Shown in pieces: positions 37,957 to 47,775 of a stretch of 64,000 nt of DNA (the first letter of the stretch is position 1; every line of letters begins with the position of its first letter). This DNA comes from Legionella fairfieldensis ATCC 49588 (GTDB lineage: Bacteria > Pseudomonadota > Gammaproteobacteria > Legionellales > Legionellaceae), in contig NZ_JHYC01000004.1 of assembly GCF_000621525.1 (NCBI RefSeq), forward strand, positions 62,001 through 126,000, written 5' to 3'. The notes beneath the pieces are model-generated. The model had not been told where the DNA came from. It worked only from the letters and a program-made list of their open reading frames with translations, and did no database searches. A program made the position numbers and the translations under genes.

Positions 37957-39735
37957 TTATAACGCTTTCCCGTCAGTCTTGTCTAATCCCAACACCAGGT
38001 TTAACTGCTTTAAAAATTCGTTGGCTGAGGTTTCACCAACCATTCGTAGATGCGATTGTTCATTGCCTTCTTTATTGAAAAACAAAAAAGTAGGAGGCGC
38101 AATGACATTGAATTGGTTTAAAAGTGCTTTTTCCTGCGCATTATTGGCTGTAATATCGACTTTTAATACCACAAACTTTTTCAATGCTTTTTCAACACGA
38201 GGATCTTTAAAGGTAGTTTTTTCCATTACTTTGCAGGAAGTACACCAATCAGCATAAAAATCCAGCATAACAGGTTTACCTTTAGCATTTGCAAAGGCTT
38301 TCTCCAGGTGATCCACTGTTTTAATTGTTTGAACAGGCAAGGTAGAGGCGGAATTGGCCACTGACTGAAACCCTGTAAGTGGTTGCAAGGGATTGGAACT
38401 TCCCATGCTGGCGCCTATCAAATCCAGAATGCCATAGCTTAGCAAGATAAGGCCCAAGCCTTGGCGTAATTTATCGAGATTACTGGCTGCATAGGTTAAG
38501 GCACCACAATAAAGACCTGAAAAGATAAGCAGGCTGGCCCATAAACCCATTACAAAAGGGCCAGGTAAAATTCGTTCCAGTAAATAGATAGCTATTGCAA
38601 GTAGCATGACACCAAAGAATGCTTTAACGGCATTCATCCATTTTCCAGCTTTTGGTAACCATTTTCCGGCAGAAGTGCCAATCAAAAGCAAAGGTGTCCC
38701 CATGCCCAAGCTTAAAAAAAACAAGGCTGAAGCGCCTAGAATGATACTATTACTATGAGCAATATACCCCAAAGCACCGATTAATGGTGCTGTAACACAA
38801 GGTGATAAAATTAAAATGGATAATGAGCCCATGATGGCGGCACTCATATAATGTCCGCTTGCTTGATGACGGGTTGCATTTGCTAATTTGGCTTGCCAGG
38901 ATGTGGGTAGACGCAATTCATAAAAACCAAACATTGATAGGGCCAAAAGGACAAACAGGAGACTGAATAAACCGATAACCCACGGTATCTGCATGGCAAC
39001 CTGAAAATTACTACCCAATTGGGCAATAGCTGCACCTGCCAGAGCATAAGTGAATGACATGCTTAAAACATAACTTAGAGAAAGAAAAAAAGCTTTGCGG
39101 GTAGAAAGATTTTTACTATGACCGACAATAATGCCCGATAGAACGGGAATCATCGGTAAAACACAAGGTGTAAATGATAATAATAAACCAAAACCGAAAA
39201 AACTTAAAATAACCATTATCCAATGATTATTCACAAAGAGTGCTTCGATATCATTAACCGGTTGCTGGTTGACAGGGGAAGGGGATATAGCTTCCAGGCT
39301 GGCATTGCTGAGAGTCAAGTCCTTGCTAATTGTTAATTTGATTTGTCTGGTTTCTGGCGGATAACAAAAACCAGTATCCGCACAACCCTGAAATTGCACG
39401 GTAATTAATGTTTCTCCGGGATGCTCACCCAGCACTGCAACAGGCAATTCCACTTGATTTCTATACACGGGATAGCTGCGCCCTTTAGGGTCTGTTTTTT
39501 GCGAAGTAATAGGGAAGTAGGCAATACCTAAATGAATTCCTGATTGGGTGGGGGGGATTAATTTAATGCGCTCGCTATAGAGAAAATAGCCAGGTTTAAT
39601 CTCCCAGTTAACTGCAAAAGTATTGGGATCAATACGTTTAGCGCTTATCTGGAACACTTCTTCAGCAGGAAGTGGATTGGCGTAACTAAGCCATGAAGCA
39701 AGACAAAAGAGTAAAAATACAAACCATTGTTTCAT
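37957..39735 (-). CDS. dsbD: Thiol:disulfide interchange protein DsbD
   Basis: Inner-membrane reductant conduit passing electrons from cytoplasmic thioredoxin to periplasmic DsbC, DsbG and CcmG. Signal peptide (residues ~1-20), N-terminal alpha domain with CADTGFCYPP, eight-helix core with FTPCVLPMIPVL and LSPCVTAPL cysteines, and C-terminal thioredoxin domain with WCTSCK. 592 residues. Divergent from groES with 204 bases between them. Confidence 0.96.
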   Translation of the reverse strand: MKQWFVFLLFCLASWLSYANPLPAEEVFQISAKRIDPNTFAVNWEIKPGYFLYSERIKLIPPTQSGIHLGIAYFPITSQKTDPKGRSYPVYRNQVELPVAVLGEHPGETLITVQFQGCADTGFCYPPETRQIKLTISKDLTLSNASLEAISPSPVNQQPVNDIEALFVNNHWIMVILSFFGFGLLLSFTPCVLPMIPVLSGIIVGHSKNLSTRKAFFLSLSYVLSMSFTYALAGAAIAQLGSNFQVAMQIPWVIGLFSLLFVLLALSMFGFYELRLPTSWQAKLANATRHQASGHYMSAAIMGSLSILILSPCVTAPLIGALGYIAHSNSIILGASALFFLSLGMGTPLLLIGTSAGKWLPKAGKWMNAVKAFFGVMLLAIAIYLLERILPGPFVMGLWASLLIFSGLYCGALTYAASNLDKLRQGLGLILLSYGILDLIGASMGSSNPLQPLTGFQSVANSASTLPVQTIKTVDHLEKAFANAKGKPVMLDFYADWCTSCKVMEKTTFKDPRVEKALKKFVVLKVDITANNAQEKALLNQFNVIAPPTFLFFNKEGNEQSHLRMVGETSANEFLKQLNLVLGLDKTDGKAL

Positions 39736-39738
39736 AAT

Positions 39739-39767
39739 TTGTTGAGAACCTGTAAAAATTGTATAAT
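39739..39767 (+). promoter_or_regulatory. Possible sigma70 promoter upstream of groESL
   Basis: TTGTTG (39739-39744), 17-base spacer, TATAAT (39762-39767, perfect -10). It could give basal groESL expression ahead of the heat-shock promoter. Confidence 0.5.
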
Positions 39768-39813
39768 ATTGTAGTTGTTATTCGAGAAAAACCAAAATTT
39801 TTTGATGTCTCCC

Positions 39814-39841
39814 CTTGAAATTCCTTTTCCGCCCCCCATCT
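39814..39841 (+). promoter_or_regulatory. Sigma32 heat-shock promoter of groESL
   Basis: CTTGAAA (39814-39820), 13-base spacer, CCCCATCT (39834-39841): essentially perfect match to the sigma32 (RpoH) consensus CTTGAAA-N11..16-CCCCATnT. It is ~100 bases upstream of the groES ATG. No CIRCE element is present. Confidence 0.88.
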
Positions 39842-39939
39842 GGCAGTTTCATCAGCGTTGTAGATTATCAGGCAATGCTAAAAAGTCAGAGTTTACTCTG
39901 AATAGTATAGGTGATTAACCACATTAGGAGAAAACAAGT

Positions 39940-40230
39940 ATGAAAATTCGTCCTTTACACGATAGAGTTGTTGTTCGTCGTATGGAAGAAGAGAGTACCA
40001 CAGCAGGTGGTATTGTGATTCCGGATCATGCTAAAGAAAAGCCCTCAAAAGGTGAGGTTATTGCTGCGGGTCCTGGTAAGCCTCAGGACAATGGTGATAC
40101 TCGTGCCCTGGCAGTAAAAGTGGGTGATATCGTCCTGTTTGGCAAGTACTCTGGTACTGAAGTTAAAATAGGGGGTCAGGAACTGGTCGTGATGCGTGAA
40201 GATGACATCATGGGCGTGGTTGAGAAGTAA
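39940..40230 (+). CDS. groES: Co-chaperonin GroES (HtpA)
   Basis: 10-kDa lid of the GroEL chaperonin. [18 protein letters not shown], the mobile loop ([19 protein letters not shown]) and the C-terminal [11 protein letters not shown] are classic. 96 residues. AGGAG lies 9 bases before the ATG; groEL follows after 28 bases. In Legionella the pair is called htpAB. Confidence 0.98.
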   Translation: MKIRPLHDRVVVRRMEEESTTAGGIVIPDHAKEKPSKGEVIAAGPGKPQDNGDTRALAVKVGDIVLFGKYSGTEVKIGGQELVVMREDDIMGVVEK

Positions 40231-40258
40231 TTTAACAAGATTTTAGGAGATCATTACA

Positions 40259-41908
40259 ATGGCTAAAGAATTACGTTCTGGTGACGATGCACGTCAAAAA
40301 ATGATTGCCGGTGTGAACATTCTGGCAAATGCGGTACGTGTAACAATGGGTCCACGTGGTCGCAATGTGGTATTGGAAAAATCGTTTGGTGCTCCTACTG
40401 TCACGAAAGACGGTGTGTCTGTTGCGAAAGAAATTGAACTGGAAGATCGTTTTGAAAACATGGGTGCGCAAATGGTTAAAGAAGTTGCTTCCAAAACTTC
40501 TGATGCTGCTGGTGACGGTACCACTACCGCTACCGTATTAGCTCGTTCTATTCTGGTTGAAGGTCATAAAGCAGTAACTGCCGGCATGAATCCTATGGAT
40601 CTGAAGCGCGGTATTGATAAAGCAGTGATTGCTGTGACTAAAGAATTGCAAGCAATGTCTAAACCTTGCAAAGATAGCAAAGCGATTGCTCAAGTGGGTA
40701 CTATTTCTGCTAACTCTGATCAATCAATCGGTTCTATCATTGCTGAAGCAATGGAGAAAGTAGGTAAAGAAGGTGTGATTACTGTTGAAGATGGTAATGG
40801 CCTTGAAAACGAATTATCAGTTGTTGAGGGTATGCAGTTTGATCGTGGTTACATATCACCTTATTTTATCAACAATCAGCAAAACATGAGTGCTGAGCTT
40901 GAACATCCTTACATTCTTCTGGTTGATAAGAAAATCACTAACATTCGTGAAATGTTATCCGTATTGGAAGGTGTTGCCAAAGCAGGTCGTCCTTTATTGA
41001 TCATCGCTGAAGATGTTGAAGGTGAGGCGCTGGCTACTCTGGTTGTTAATAACATGCGTGGTATCGTGAAAGTATGTGCTGTTAAAGCGCCTGGTTTCGG
41101 TGATCGCCGTAAAGCGATGTTACAAGATATTGCTATTTTGACGAATGGTCAGGTTATTTCTGAAGAAGTAGGTATGACTCTCGAATCAGCTTCCTTAGAT
41201 CATTTGGGTACTGCAAAACGTGTTGTTGTCACCAAGGAAAATACCACCATCATTGATGGCGAAGGTAAAGAAAGTGAAATCAATGCACGCATTACTCAAA
41301 TTCGCGCTCAAATGGAAGAAACTTCTTCTGACTATGATCGTGAGAAATTACAGGAGCGTGTTGCCAAGTTAGCAGGCGGTGTTGCCGTTATCAAAGTTGG
41401 CGCTGCGACTGAAATTGAAATGAAAGAGAAAAAAGCTCGCGTTGAAGATGCATTGCATGCAACCCGTGCTGCTGTAGAAGAAGGCATTGTTGCTGGCGGT
41501 GGCGTTGCTCTGATTCGTGCACAAAAAGTATTGGATGGTTTAAAAGGTGAGAATGCTGATCAAGATATGGGTATCAACATTCTGCGTCGTGCGATTGAGT
41601 CTCCACTCCGTCAAATCGTTGCCAATGCAGGTTACGAATCATCTGTTATCGTTAACAAAGTAGCTGAAAACAAAGACAACTTTGGTTTTAACGCAGCGAG
41701 CGGTGAATACGGTAATATGGTTGAGATGGGTATCATTGATCCAACTAAAGTAACTCGTACTGCTTTACAAAATGCAGCATCTGTTGCCAGCCTGATGTTA
41801 ACCACTGAGTGCATGGTTGCTGATCTGCCTAAGAAAGAAGAAGGCGGTATGGCCGGTGCTGGTGATATGGGCGGCATGGGCGGAATGGGTGGTATGGGCA
41901 TGATGTAA
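40259..41908 (+). CDS. groEL: Chaperonin GroEL (HtpB)
   Basis: 60-kDa chaperonin, 549 residues, beginning [23 protein letters not shown]-binding [11 protein letters not shown] and C-terminal GGM-rich tail ([15 protein letters not shown]) are present. In Legionella HtpB is also found on the cell surface and in vacuoles. Good AGGAG ribosome site. Followed by an intrinsic terminator. Confidence 0.99.
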   Translation: MAKELRSGDDARQKMIAGVNILANAVRVTMGPRGRNVVLEKSFGAPTVTKDGVSVAKEIELEDRFENMGAQMVKEVASKTSDAAGDGTTTATVLARSILVEGHKAVTAGMNPMDLKRGIDKAVIAVTKELQAMSKPCKDSKAIAQVGTISANSDQSIGSIIAEAMEKVGKEGVITVEDGNGLENELSVVEGMQFDRGYISPYFINNQQNMSAELEHPYILLVDKKITNIREMLSVLEGVAKAGRPLLIIAEDVEGEALATLVVNNMRGIVKVCAVKAPGFGDRRKAMLQDIAILTNGQVISEEVGMTLESASLDHLGTAKRVVVTKENTTIIDGEGKESEINARITQIRAQMEETSSDYDREKLQERVAKLAGGVAVIKVGAATEIEMKEKKARVEDALHATRAAVEEGIVAGGGVALIRAQKVLDGLKGENADQDMGINILRRAIESPLRQIVANAGYESSVIVNKVAENKDNFGFNAASGEYGNMVEMGIIDPTKVTRTALQNAASVASLMLTTECMVADLPKKEEGGMAGAGDMGGMGGMGGMGMM

Positions 41909-41923
41909 GCCTCAACCCCTTCT

Positions 41924-41951
41924 AAAAAACCCGCCAAAAGGCGGGTTTTTT
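41924..41951 (+). terminator. Intrinsic terminator after groEL
   Basis: AAAAAACCCGCC - AAAA - GGCGGGTTTTTT: 12-base perfect arms with a GC core, 4-base loop and a T-run; 15 bases after the groEL stop. The A-run upstream makes it potentially bidirectional. Confidence 0.93.
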
Positions 41952-42231
41952 ATTGTCTTTTGGAATTGAGAATCAGGTATGAAACTCAGATGTATGTCAG
42001 CAAAAACCTCTATAGCACTGCCCACTAAATTTTATACTGCGTCGTCAGCTCTTGGCTCAATCGTGGACTCGTTTGTACATTCCTTCGCCTCTTTCACTGA
42101 CGCCTGTCTATAAATTAACACTCTTCGCTCTAAATAGATCATAAAAAAATCTATATTAGATCATAATTTAACTATTGAGATTAAAAAATAATCAATATAT
42201 AATGGTTTATTTAACAAGAGAACAATATAAA

Positions 42232-43029
42232 ATGACCACATTACAGCTCGCAAAAAGAAAAAGAGACAATATTTTTGTAGCTCATCCATTAACAGATCAA
42301 AAAGGTTTACCATTGGGAAAAACGGAGGAAGTCTTTTTACCCAACCTCTTGGTTGAGATTGAGTTAGAACTCTATAAACTGGGAGATGAAGAATTCTTTC
42401 TATGGAAAGATCCCCAGAAAACGCCTGAAAATCGATTTTTCAAATCCACTTCGTCTGATTCGAAGCTTGTTGAAATTTGTGACATCAAAGAATACAACCG
42501 CTATGATTATATCATTGCGTGCTTATCATTACAGGCTACTCTGGCTAAAACTAACCATAACAAGCTAAGAAAAGCCGCTCAATCCGTCATGGAAGAAGTA
42601 GAAAACTGTACAGCCGCCTATTCTCCTTTTGATCCTGCCTTAACCAAAATATTGGTTAAGACCCAAGACTTGTTAGAAGAACCCTATACAGAAGAAAGGG
42701 TAGAGAATTATAGGACGGAAACCAATAAACTAATTAATTCCAATTCTATAATAGGGGTAAAAGCATTGCGTCGGTTGAATTTTGCGATACTCGCTTTGGC
42801 TGCCATTGTAACTGCTATCGCTGTTCTTTCTTTCCCACCAGTCGCTGCTGCAATAGGGGTAACGGTTTTATCATTATCTTCTACCCTTCTTGCGGGAGGC
42901 GTTGTGGCTGGTGCTTCAGTAGCAGGTATCAGTCTCTTTCGCTTACCGTCATTACAACAACGTTCTAACTTATTAGACTCACTCGATGAGTTTTCCCAGC
43001 AATGTAGCAACAGTGTTATGAAGATATAA
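42232..43029 (+). CDS. Hypothetical protein with C-terminal membrane hairpin
   Basis: 265 residues, starting at the ATG at 42232, with AGAGAA before it; upstream in-frame TTG/ATG codons lack a ribosome site. A soluble N-terminal domain (~1-180, charged) is followed by two hydrophobic helices (LNFAILALAAIVTAIAVLSF and GVTVLSLSSTLLAGGVVAGASVAG) and a short polar tail. No family recognised. Architecture resembles membrane-targeted effectors; no proof. Confidence 0.6.
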   Translation: MTTLQLAKRKRDNIFVAHPLTDQKGLPLGKTEEVFLPNLLVEIELELYKLGDEEFFLWKDPQKTPENRFFKSTSSDSKLVEICDIKEYNRYDYIIACLSLQATLAKTNHNKLRKAAQSVMEEVENCTAAYSPFDPALTKILVKTQDLLEEPYTEERVENYRTETNKLINSNSIIGVKALRRLNFAILALAAIVTAIAVLSFPPVAAAIGVTVLSLSSTLLAGGVVAGASVAGISLFRLPSLQQRSNLLDSLDEFSQQCSNSVMKI

Positions 43030-43202
43030 CAAAGGAGAACATCTTGTTATCGAATCGCTATTAAGCTTTTATGACCTGGGTTGGGCCTTGGTCCAACCTT
43101 GCTTTCTTTTATCTGGCACAAAATTAACTCAGTATTAAAATGCTATCCTGGCTAATATAAGTTATATTGAATCAATTGCTTATTTGGAAGGGAAATCCAT
43201 TC

Positions 43203-44780
43203 ATGTGGCAAAGACACTTTTATATCATTTCATTACTTGTTTGCTTGTTTATTGTTACTATTTCTTTTATCTGGAGCAGTGGGGTCTATTTATTTATAGT
43301 AATTATTCCTCTTATTTTTCTCGGTATTCTGGATACACAGTCAAAAAATAACGTACTGTATAATTATCCGGTTATTGGTCATTTTCGTTATTTAATGGAA
43401 TTTATTAGTCCCGAAATACGACAATATTTTCTTGAAGATGACAAAAATGGCCGTCCTTATAACCGTGAACAGCGTGATTTAGTAAAAAGCAGAGCGCGTG
43501 GTGAACGAGGTATCCATCCTTTTGGTACAGAGCAGGATATCGATAACGCCGGTTATAATTTTGTTTTGCATTCGATGGCTGTCAAGTCAGTGCCGGAAGA
43601 TGCTGCCCGCCTAACAATAGGAGGGCCTTTCTGTAAAAAGCCGTATAATAGTTCCCGACTGAATATTTCAGCAATGAGTTTTGGTTCATTAAGCTCTCAT
43701 GCAATTCTTGCCATGAATAAAGGAGCCAAATTGGGAGGATTTTCTCAGGATACAGGAGAAGGGGGATTAACACCTTATCATCTTCAATATGGCGCGGATA
43801 TAGTCTGGGAAATTGCTTCAGGTTATTTCGGTTGTCGTACACCGGAAGGACGATTTAATGATGAAGAATTTCAGGAAAAAGCCAATCGGGAATCAGTAAA
43901 AATGATTGCTATTAAATTATCGCAGGGCGCTAAACCCGGCGATGGTGGACTTTTGCCGGGTATAAAAGTTACCCCGGAAATTGCTTTGTACCGCGGAGTT
44001 CCGGTAGGGGTTGACTGTAAATCGCCTGCTATTCATCCCGAATTTGACACACCTCGCGGATTATTGGAATTTGTTCATCGTTTACGGGAATTATGTGGCG
44101 GTAAGCCGGTGGGCTTTAAGTTATGTATTGGCCGCCGCAGTGATTTTCTAGGGATATGTAAGGCCATGCTTGCAACAGGAATTTTGCCTGATTTTATTAC
44201 TATTGATGGGGCAGAAGGAGGAACAGGGGCAGCACCCACTGAATTTTCTGATTATGTAGGGCTTCCAATTGATGAGGCATTACCTTTTGTTCATGCGAGT
44301 TTGGTAGGTTGTAATCTGAGAGATAAATTGCGTCTTATTGCGAGTGGAAAGATAGTAGGTGGTTTTGATATGGTGCAAAAAATAGCGCTGGGTGCAGATT
44401 TGTGTAATGTAGCTCGCCCGATGATGTTTGCGGTAGGATGTATTCAGGCTTTACGCTGTGACACGGGTAGCTGTCCAACGGGCGTCACTACTCAAGACCC
44501 CAGACGAGTGAAGGCTATTCATATTGATAGCAAAGCGATTCGTGTTAAAAATTATCATCAGGGAACCATCCAAAGTTTTTTGCATCTTGTAGGAGCATTA
44601 GGGGTTGATCATCCTGATAAACTTTCTCCCGATATGATTTGGTATCGATTGGAAAATCACAAAGCGAAAACCTATGCGCAATTATACCCCGGTTTGCAAC
44701 CGGGTGCTCTCTTGGGTGATTCTGTTCCCAAGGATTTTGTTAAGGATTGGGAAGAAGCGAATGCTAATTATTATGTTTAG
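43203..44780 (+). CDS. Glutamate-synthase-family FMN oxidoreductase, membrane-anchored
   Basis: 525 residues. Two N-terminal hydrophobic helices (FYIISLLVCLFIVTISFIW and LFIVIIPLIFLGIL) are followed by a GltB-type FMN-binding TIM barrel (NISAMSFGSLS, KLSQGAKPGDGG, TIDGAEGGTGAAP) and a Cys cluster CIQALRCDTGSC that matches the [3Fe-4S] site of glutamate synthase. The glutaminase domain and C-terminal GXGXG domain are absent, so it cannot use glutamine alone. The ATG at 43203 has GGAAGGG upstream. The physiological reaction is unknown. Confidence 0.85.
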   Translation: MWQRHFYIISLLVCLFIVTISFIWSSGVYLFIVIIPLIFLGILDTQSKNNVLYNYPVIGHFRYLMEFISPEIRQYFLEDDKNGRPYNREQRDLVKSRARGERGIHPFGTEQDIDNAGYNFVLHSMAVKSVPEDAARLTIGGPFCKKPYNSSRLNISAMSFGSLSSHAILAMNKGAKLGGFSQDTGEGGLTPYHLQYGADIVWEIASGYFGCRTPEGRFNDEEFQEKANRESVKMIAIKLSQGAKPGDGGLLPGIKVTPEIALYRGVPVGVDCKSPAIHPEFDTPRGLLEFVHRLRELCGGKPVGFKLCIGRRSDFLGICKAMLATGILPDFITIDGAEGGTGAAPTEFSDYVGLPIDEALPFVHASLVGCNLRDKLRLIASGKIVGGFDMVQKIALGADLCNVARPMMFAVGCIQALRCDTGSCPTGVTTQDPRRVKAIHIDSKAIRVKNYHQGTIQSFLHLVGALGVDHPDKLSPDMIWYRLENHKAKTYAQLYPGLQPGALLGDSVPKDFVKDWEEANANYYV

Positions 44781-44897
44781 GGAGTGTTCTTAATCCCCGC
44801 CCTGGATGCGTTCACTGATTAAATTAACGCAATGTATTGAAATTTAATGTTATAGGCTGTATTACTAATCCATCTTATTGTGAATCAGGGGTATTGA

Positions 44898-45173
44898 ATG
44901 AGTAATAACACAGTTTGTCCCGAAGATATTATTCCCGATGGCGCAGACTATACGCAAATTAATGGTGTATCGGTAAGAAAAGGTACCGTTGCGGCTTTTA
45001 TTGCAAACATCGATTTATTGGAAAACCCGGATTCGTGTTTGGATACCAGAAAACAGGCGTTAATTGCTCTAAAAGAACTTGCGCCTTTTATTATAACCAT
45101 TGGGTTAGATCAACATGTCATTTTCAAAAATACTCAAATCCAGGATATCCTGGCTGAAAGTCGAGTGAGTTAA
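44898..45173 (+). CDS. Small hypothetical protein
   Basis: 91 residues, soluble, alpha-helical C-terminal half (DTRKQALIALKELAPFIITIGLDQHVIF). One Cys near each end of the first half. No family recognised. No strong ribosome site, but codon use is like its neighbours. Confidence 0.5.
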   Translation: MSNNTVCPEDIIPDGADYTQINGVSVRKGTVAAFIANIDLLENPDSCLDTRKQALIALKELAPFIITIGLDQHVIFKNTQIQDILAESRVS

Positions 45174-45276
45174 ACATTTTTTTGCTGCGCCTGTTTTTAA
45201 TTATGATACATCTTTTGGCGGTGTTTTATTAATGCTTGCCTGGCTTTTATTGGAGGTCTTTCTAAAAATTAAAGGA

Positions 45277-46272
45277 TTAAGTGACTTGCCATAATGAATT
45301 AACAAAATAATGTCTTGGATCTTTATAATTCTTAATAAGATTACATTGCGAAAAATAAGCCAGTTTTTCTATTTGTGATAAACAATATTTTTGTGAAGTT
45401 TCTACGTGGATGGGTTCCAGTTTTTTAAACCCAAAGGATTTATTCAGTGCTTCAATATAAACAATTTGTGCTTTATTACTTAATAAATAACTTTCCATCG
45501 CGTGCGTGTAAACATTATAAGTGCCGTAGTGATAAAAAGCATCGAGATTAAAATTGGCACCTAATTCATTATTTATGCGTCTGAGTAAATTTAAATTAAA
45601 TTCCCGAGTAATTCCATCTCGATCGTTATAAGCTTTAAGCATGACGTGAACATCTTTTAATAGATCAAAACCAATAAACAGATAATCACCTGGATGAAGA
45701 AAAGAACGAATGGTTTGCAAAAACTCTTTTGCAGTATGGAGATGATAGTTGCCTATACTTGATCCCAAAAATAAAAGAAAATTACGTTTTTTAGAGTTTA
45801 AACCAAGCCATTTTATACCATTTAAATAATCGGAATTTAAAGCAACCGTTTCAAGTGTAGGTAGTTCGTTATCAAAATTTTCAATAAGGTGATTTAAAAA
45901 TTTTTGGGATACATCGATGGTATAATAAGTAAACGATAAATTGTCCTGTAAAAATTGATCAATGAGCAGACGCGTTTTTACCCCTTCGCCAGGGCCTAAT
46001 TCAATAAGATTAAACGATTCATTTTTTAATAAATTTGATAAATCTTGTTTATAGAAATTGATAATATTTAATTCACAATTCGTGAGATAATAATCAGGGT
46101 GGCGAGTAATTTGATTGAATAACTCACTACCTCGTTCATCATAAAAATATTTTGAAGGAATTTGTTTATTGACTTTAGAAAGACCAGTTAATACATCATT
46201 TTTAAATTGCTGTTTTTCATTATGTGTAGAGTGTGTCTTTTCATTGGTCAGAATCTGGAGTTTGCCTGTCAT
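45277..46272 (-). CDS. egtD: L-histidine N-alpha-methyltransferase (ergothioneine)
   Basis: Trimethylates histidine to hercynine with SAM, the first step of ergothioneine synthesis. 331 residues; SAM motif LIELGPGEGVKT near 94, start FKNDVLTGLSKVNKQIPSKYFYDERGSELF is family-diagnostic. It follows egtB after 10 bases on the same strand. Confidence 0.94.
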   Translation of the reverse strand: MTGKLQILTNEKTHSTHNEKQQFKNDVLTGLSKVNKQIPSKYFYDERGSELFNQITRHPDYYLTNCELNIINFYKQDLSNLLKNESFNLIELGPGEGVKTRLLIDQFLQDNLSFTYYTIDVSQKFLNHLIENFDNELPTLETVALNSDYLNGIKWLGLNSKKRNFLLFLGSSIGNYHLHTAKEFLQTIRSFLHPGDYLFIGFDLLKDVHVMLKAYNDRDGITREFNLNLLRRINNELGANFNLDAFYHYGTYNVYTHAMESYLLSNKAQIVYIEALNKSFGFKKLEPIHVETSQKYCLSQIEKLAYFSQCNLIKNYKDPRHYFVNSLWQVT

Positions 46273-46282
46273 ATTTTCTCCT

Positions 46283-47536
46283 TTAATTCGCTAAACGAAT
46301 GCCGCTAAATTGCCAGCGTTTATCCGGTTGAAAAAAATTACGATAACTGGCTCTAAGGTGAGATTGGGCGCTCACACAACAGCCACCCCGTAAGACCATT
46401 TGATTTGCCATAAATTTGCTATTGTATTCCCCTAACGCACCGTTAAGCGGTTGGTAACCTGGATAAGGTGAATACGCACTGGCAGTCCATTCCCAAAGAT
46501 CACCAAAAAATTGTTGGGGATCGTTTTCATCAGAAACAGCAGATTGCGGATGATACAAGCGGGTTTCCATGAAATTGCCTTTTTCGGGCGACAAATTCCT
46601 GGATATTACGAAATGTTCCCATTCCTCTTCCGTAGGTAATCGCGCTTTTCGCCATCGTGCATAAGCATCGGCTTCGTAATAACTTACATGAGATACCGGT
46701 TCTGATGGATTAATTGCAGTAAGGCCATGGAGAGTAAAGATTTGCCATTCATTAGCAACGTGGTACCAATATAAAGGCGCTCGCCACTGATTTCTTAAAA
46801 CACACTCCCAACCGTCAGCAAGCCACCAGCAAGGTTGTTGGTACCCTCCTGCCTCAATAAACTCTAAATAATCACCATTTGATACGAGTTGATTAGCAAG
46901 CGAAAACGGTCTGAGGAACGTTTTGTGGCAAGGTAATTCGTTATCAAAACAAAATGTTTTTCCCGAATGACCTATAGTGACTATCCCCCCTTTTATTTCG
47001 CTAAAATCGGATTTGTACTGTCTATGAGCTGGGAGGTTAGGGGGCGAATGGTATGCTGGAAAATCGGGATTAAAAGAAAAATTATGTTTAATATCCATTA
47101 ATAAAAGTTCTTGATGCTGCTGCTCGTGATGCAATCCTAACGTTATAAGTCGATTCAATTTTATAAAATCCGTATCGGATACCTGTTCAAGTAAAGCCAG
47201 GATATGATTATCGATATATTGACGATAAGAATAGACAAGTTCTACAGTGGGTCGTGACAATAATCCTCGCCGGGCGCGCGGATAAGGAGTTCCAATACTT
47301 TGATAATAAGAATTAAACAAGTGATGAAAAGAGGAATGAAAAACGTTATATTTTGGGAATTGCCTGGTTAGAATAAAGGTTTCAAAAAACCAGCTGGTAT
47401 GCGCCAGATGCCATTTGGGAGGGCTTACCTCTTCGATACTTTGGATAACATAATCTTCAATAACCAAAGGCTGACAAAGTCTCTCGGTTTGTTGTCGTAT
47501 GGTTTCAAAAGCCTGGATAAGTTTTTTCCTTTTCAT
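46283..47536 (-). CDS. egtB: Hercynine sulfoxide synthase (ergothioneine)
   Basis: Non-haem iron enzyme joining hercynine to a cysteine-containing thiol with oxygen. The N-terminal DinB-like domain has iron ligands at H43 or H46 (PPKWHLAHT) and H137-x3-H141-x-E143 (HHEQQHQE). The C-terminal formylglycine-generating-enzyme-like domain ends GIRLAN. 417 residues. Paired with egtD; egtA, egtC and egtE are not nearby, so either they lie elsewhere or this EgtB uses free cysteine. Confidence 0.92.
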   Translation of the reverse strand: MKRKKLIQAFETIRQQTERLCQPLVIEDYVIQSIEEVSPPKWHLAHTSWFFETFILTRQFPKYNVFHSSFHHLFNSYYQSIGTPYPRARRGLLSRPTVELVYSYRQYIDNHILALLEQVSDTDFIKLNRLITLGLHHEQQHQELLLMDIKHNFSFNPDFPAYHSPPNLPAHRQYKSDFSEIKGGIVTIGHSGKTFCFDNELPCHKTFLRPFSLANQLVSNGDYLEFIEAGGYQQPCWWLADGWECVLRNQWRAPLYWYHVANEWQIFTLHGLTAINPSEPVSHVSYYEADAYARWRKARLPTEEEWEHFVISRNLSPEKGNFMETRLYHPQSAVSDENDPQQFFGDLWEWTASAYSPYPGYQPLNGALGEYNSKFMANQMVLRGGCCVSAQSHLRASYRNFFQPDKRWQFSGIRLAN

Positions 47537-47775
47537 TAACTAGTTCCTCAAATGAGTGTTGTACTAATTGAAGAACGCGATTAGTAATTTTTCTAAATAA
47601 ATTAATTATAGCCCGAATTTTTATTAATGATGGATTTGTAAACTTTAAAGAAGGAAAATGAGTAGGTTATGAAATGCTACACGAACAGAAATCTTAAACT
47701 TGTATATAAGTAAGATCCAGTGTAATTTTTGATTGCTGATATTGTGGAATGGAGCTGTTTTTAAGGGACTATCTT

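Noticed and set aside
40294..40723. Open frames on the minus strand inside groEL
   Set aside because: They are antisense to a highly conserved gene and have no independent start signals.
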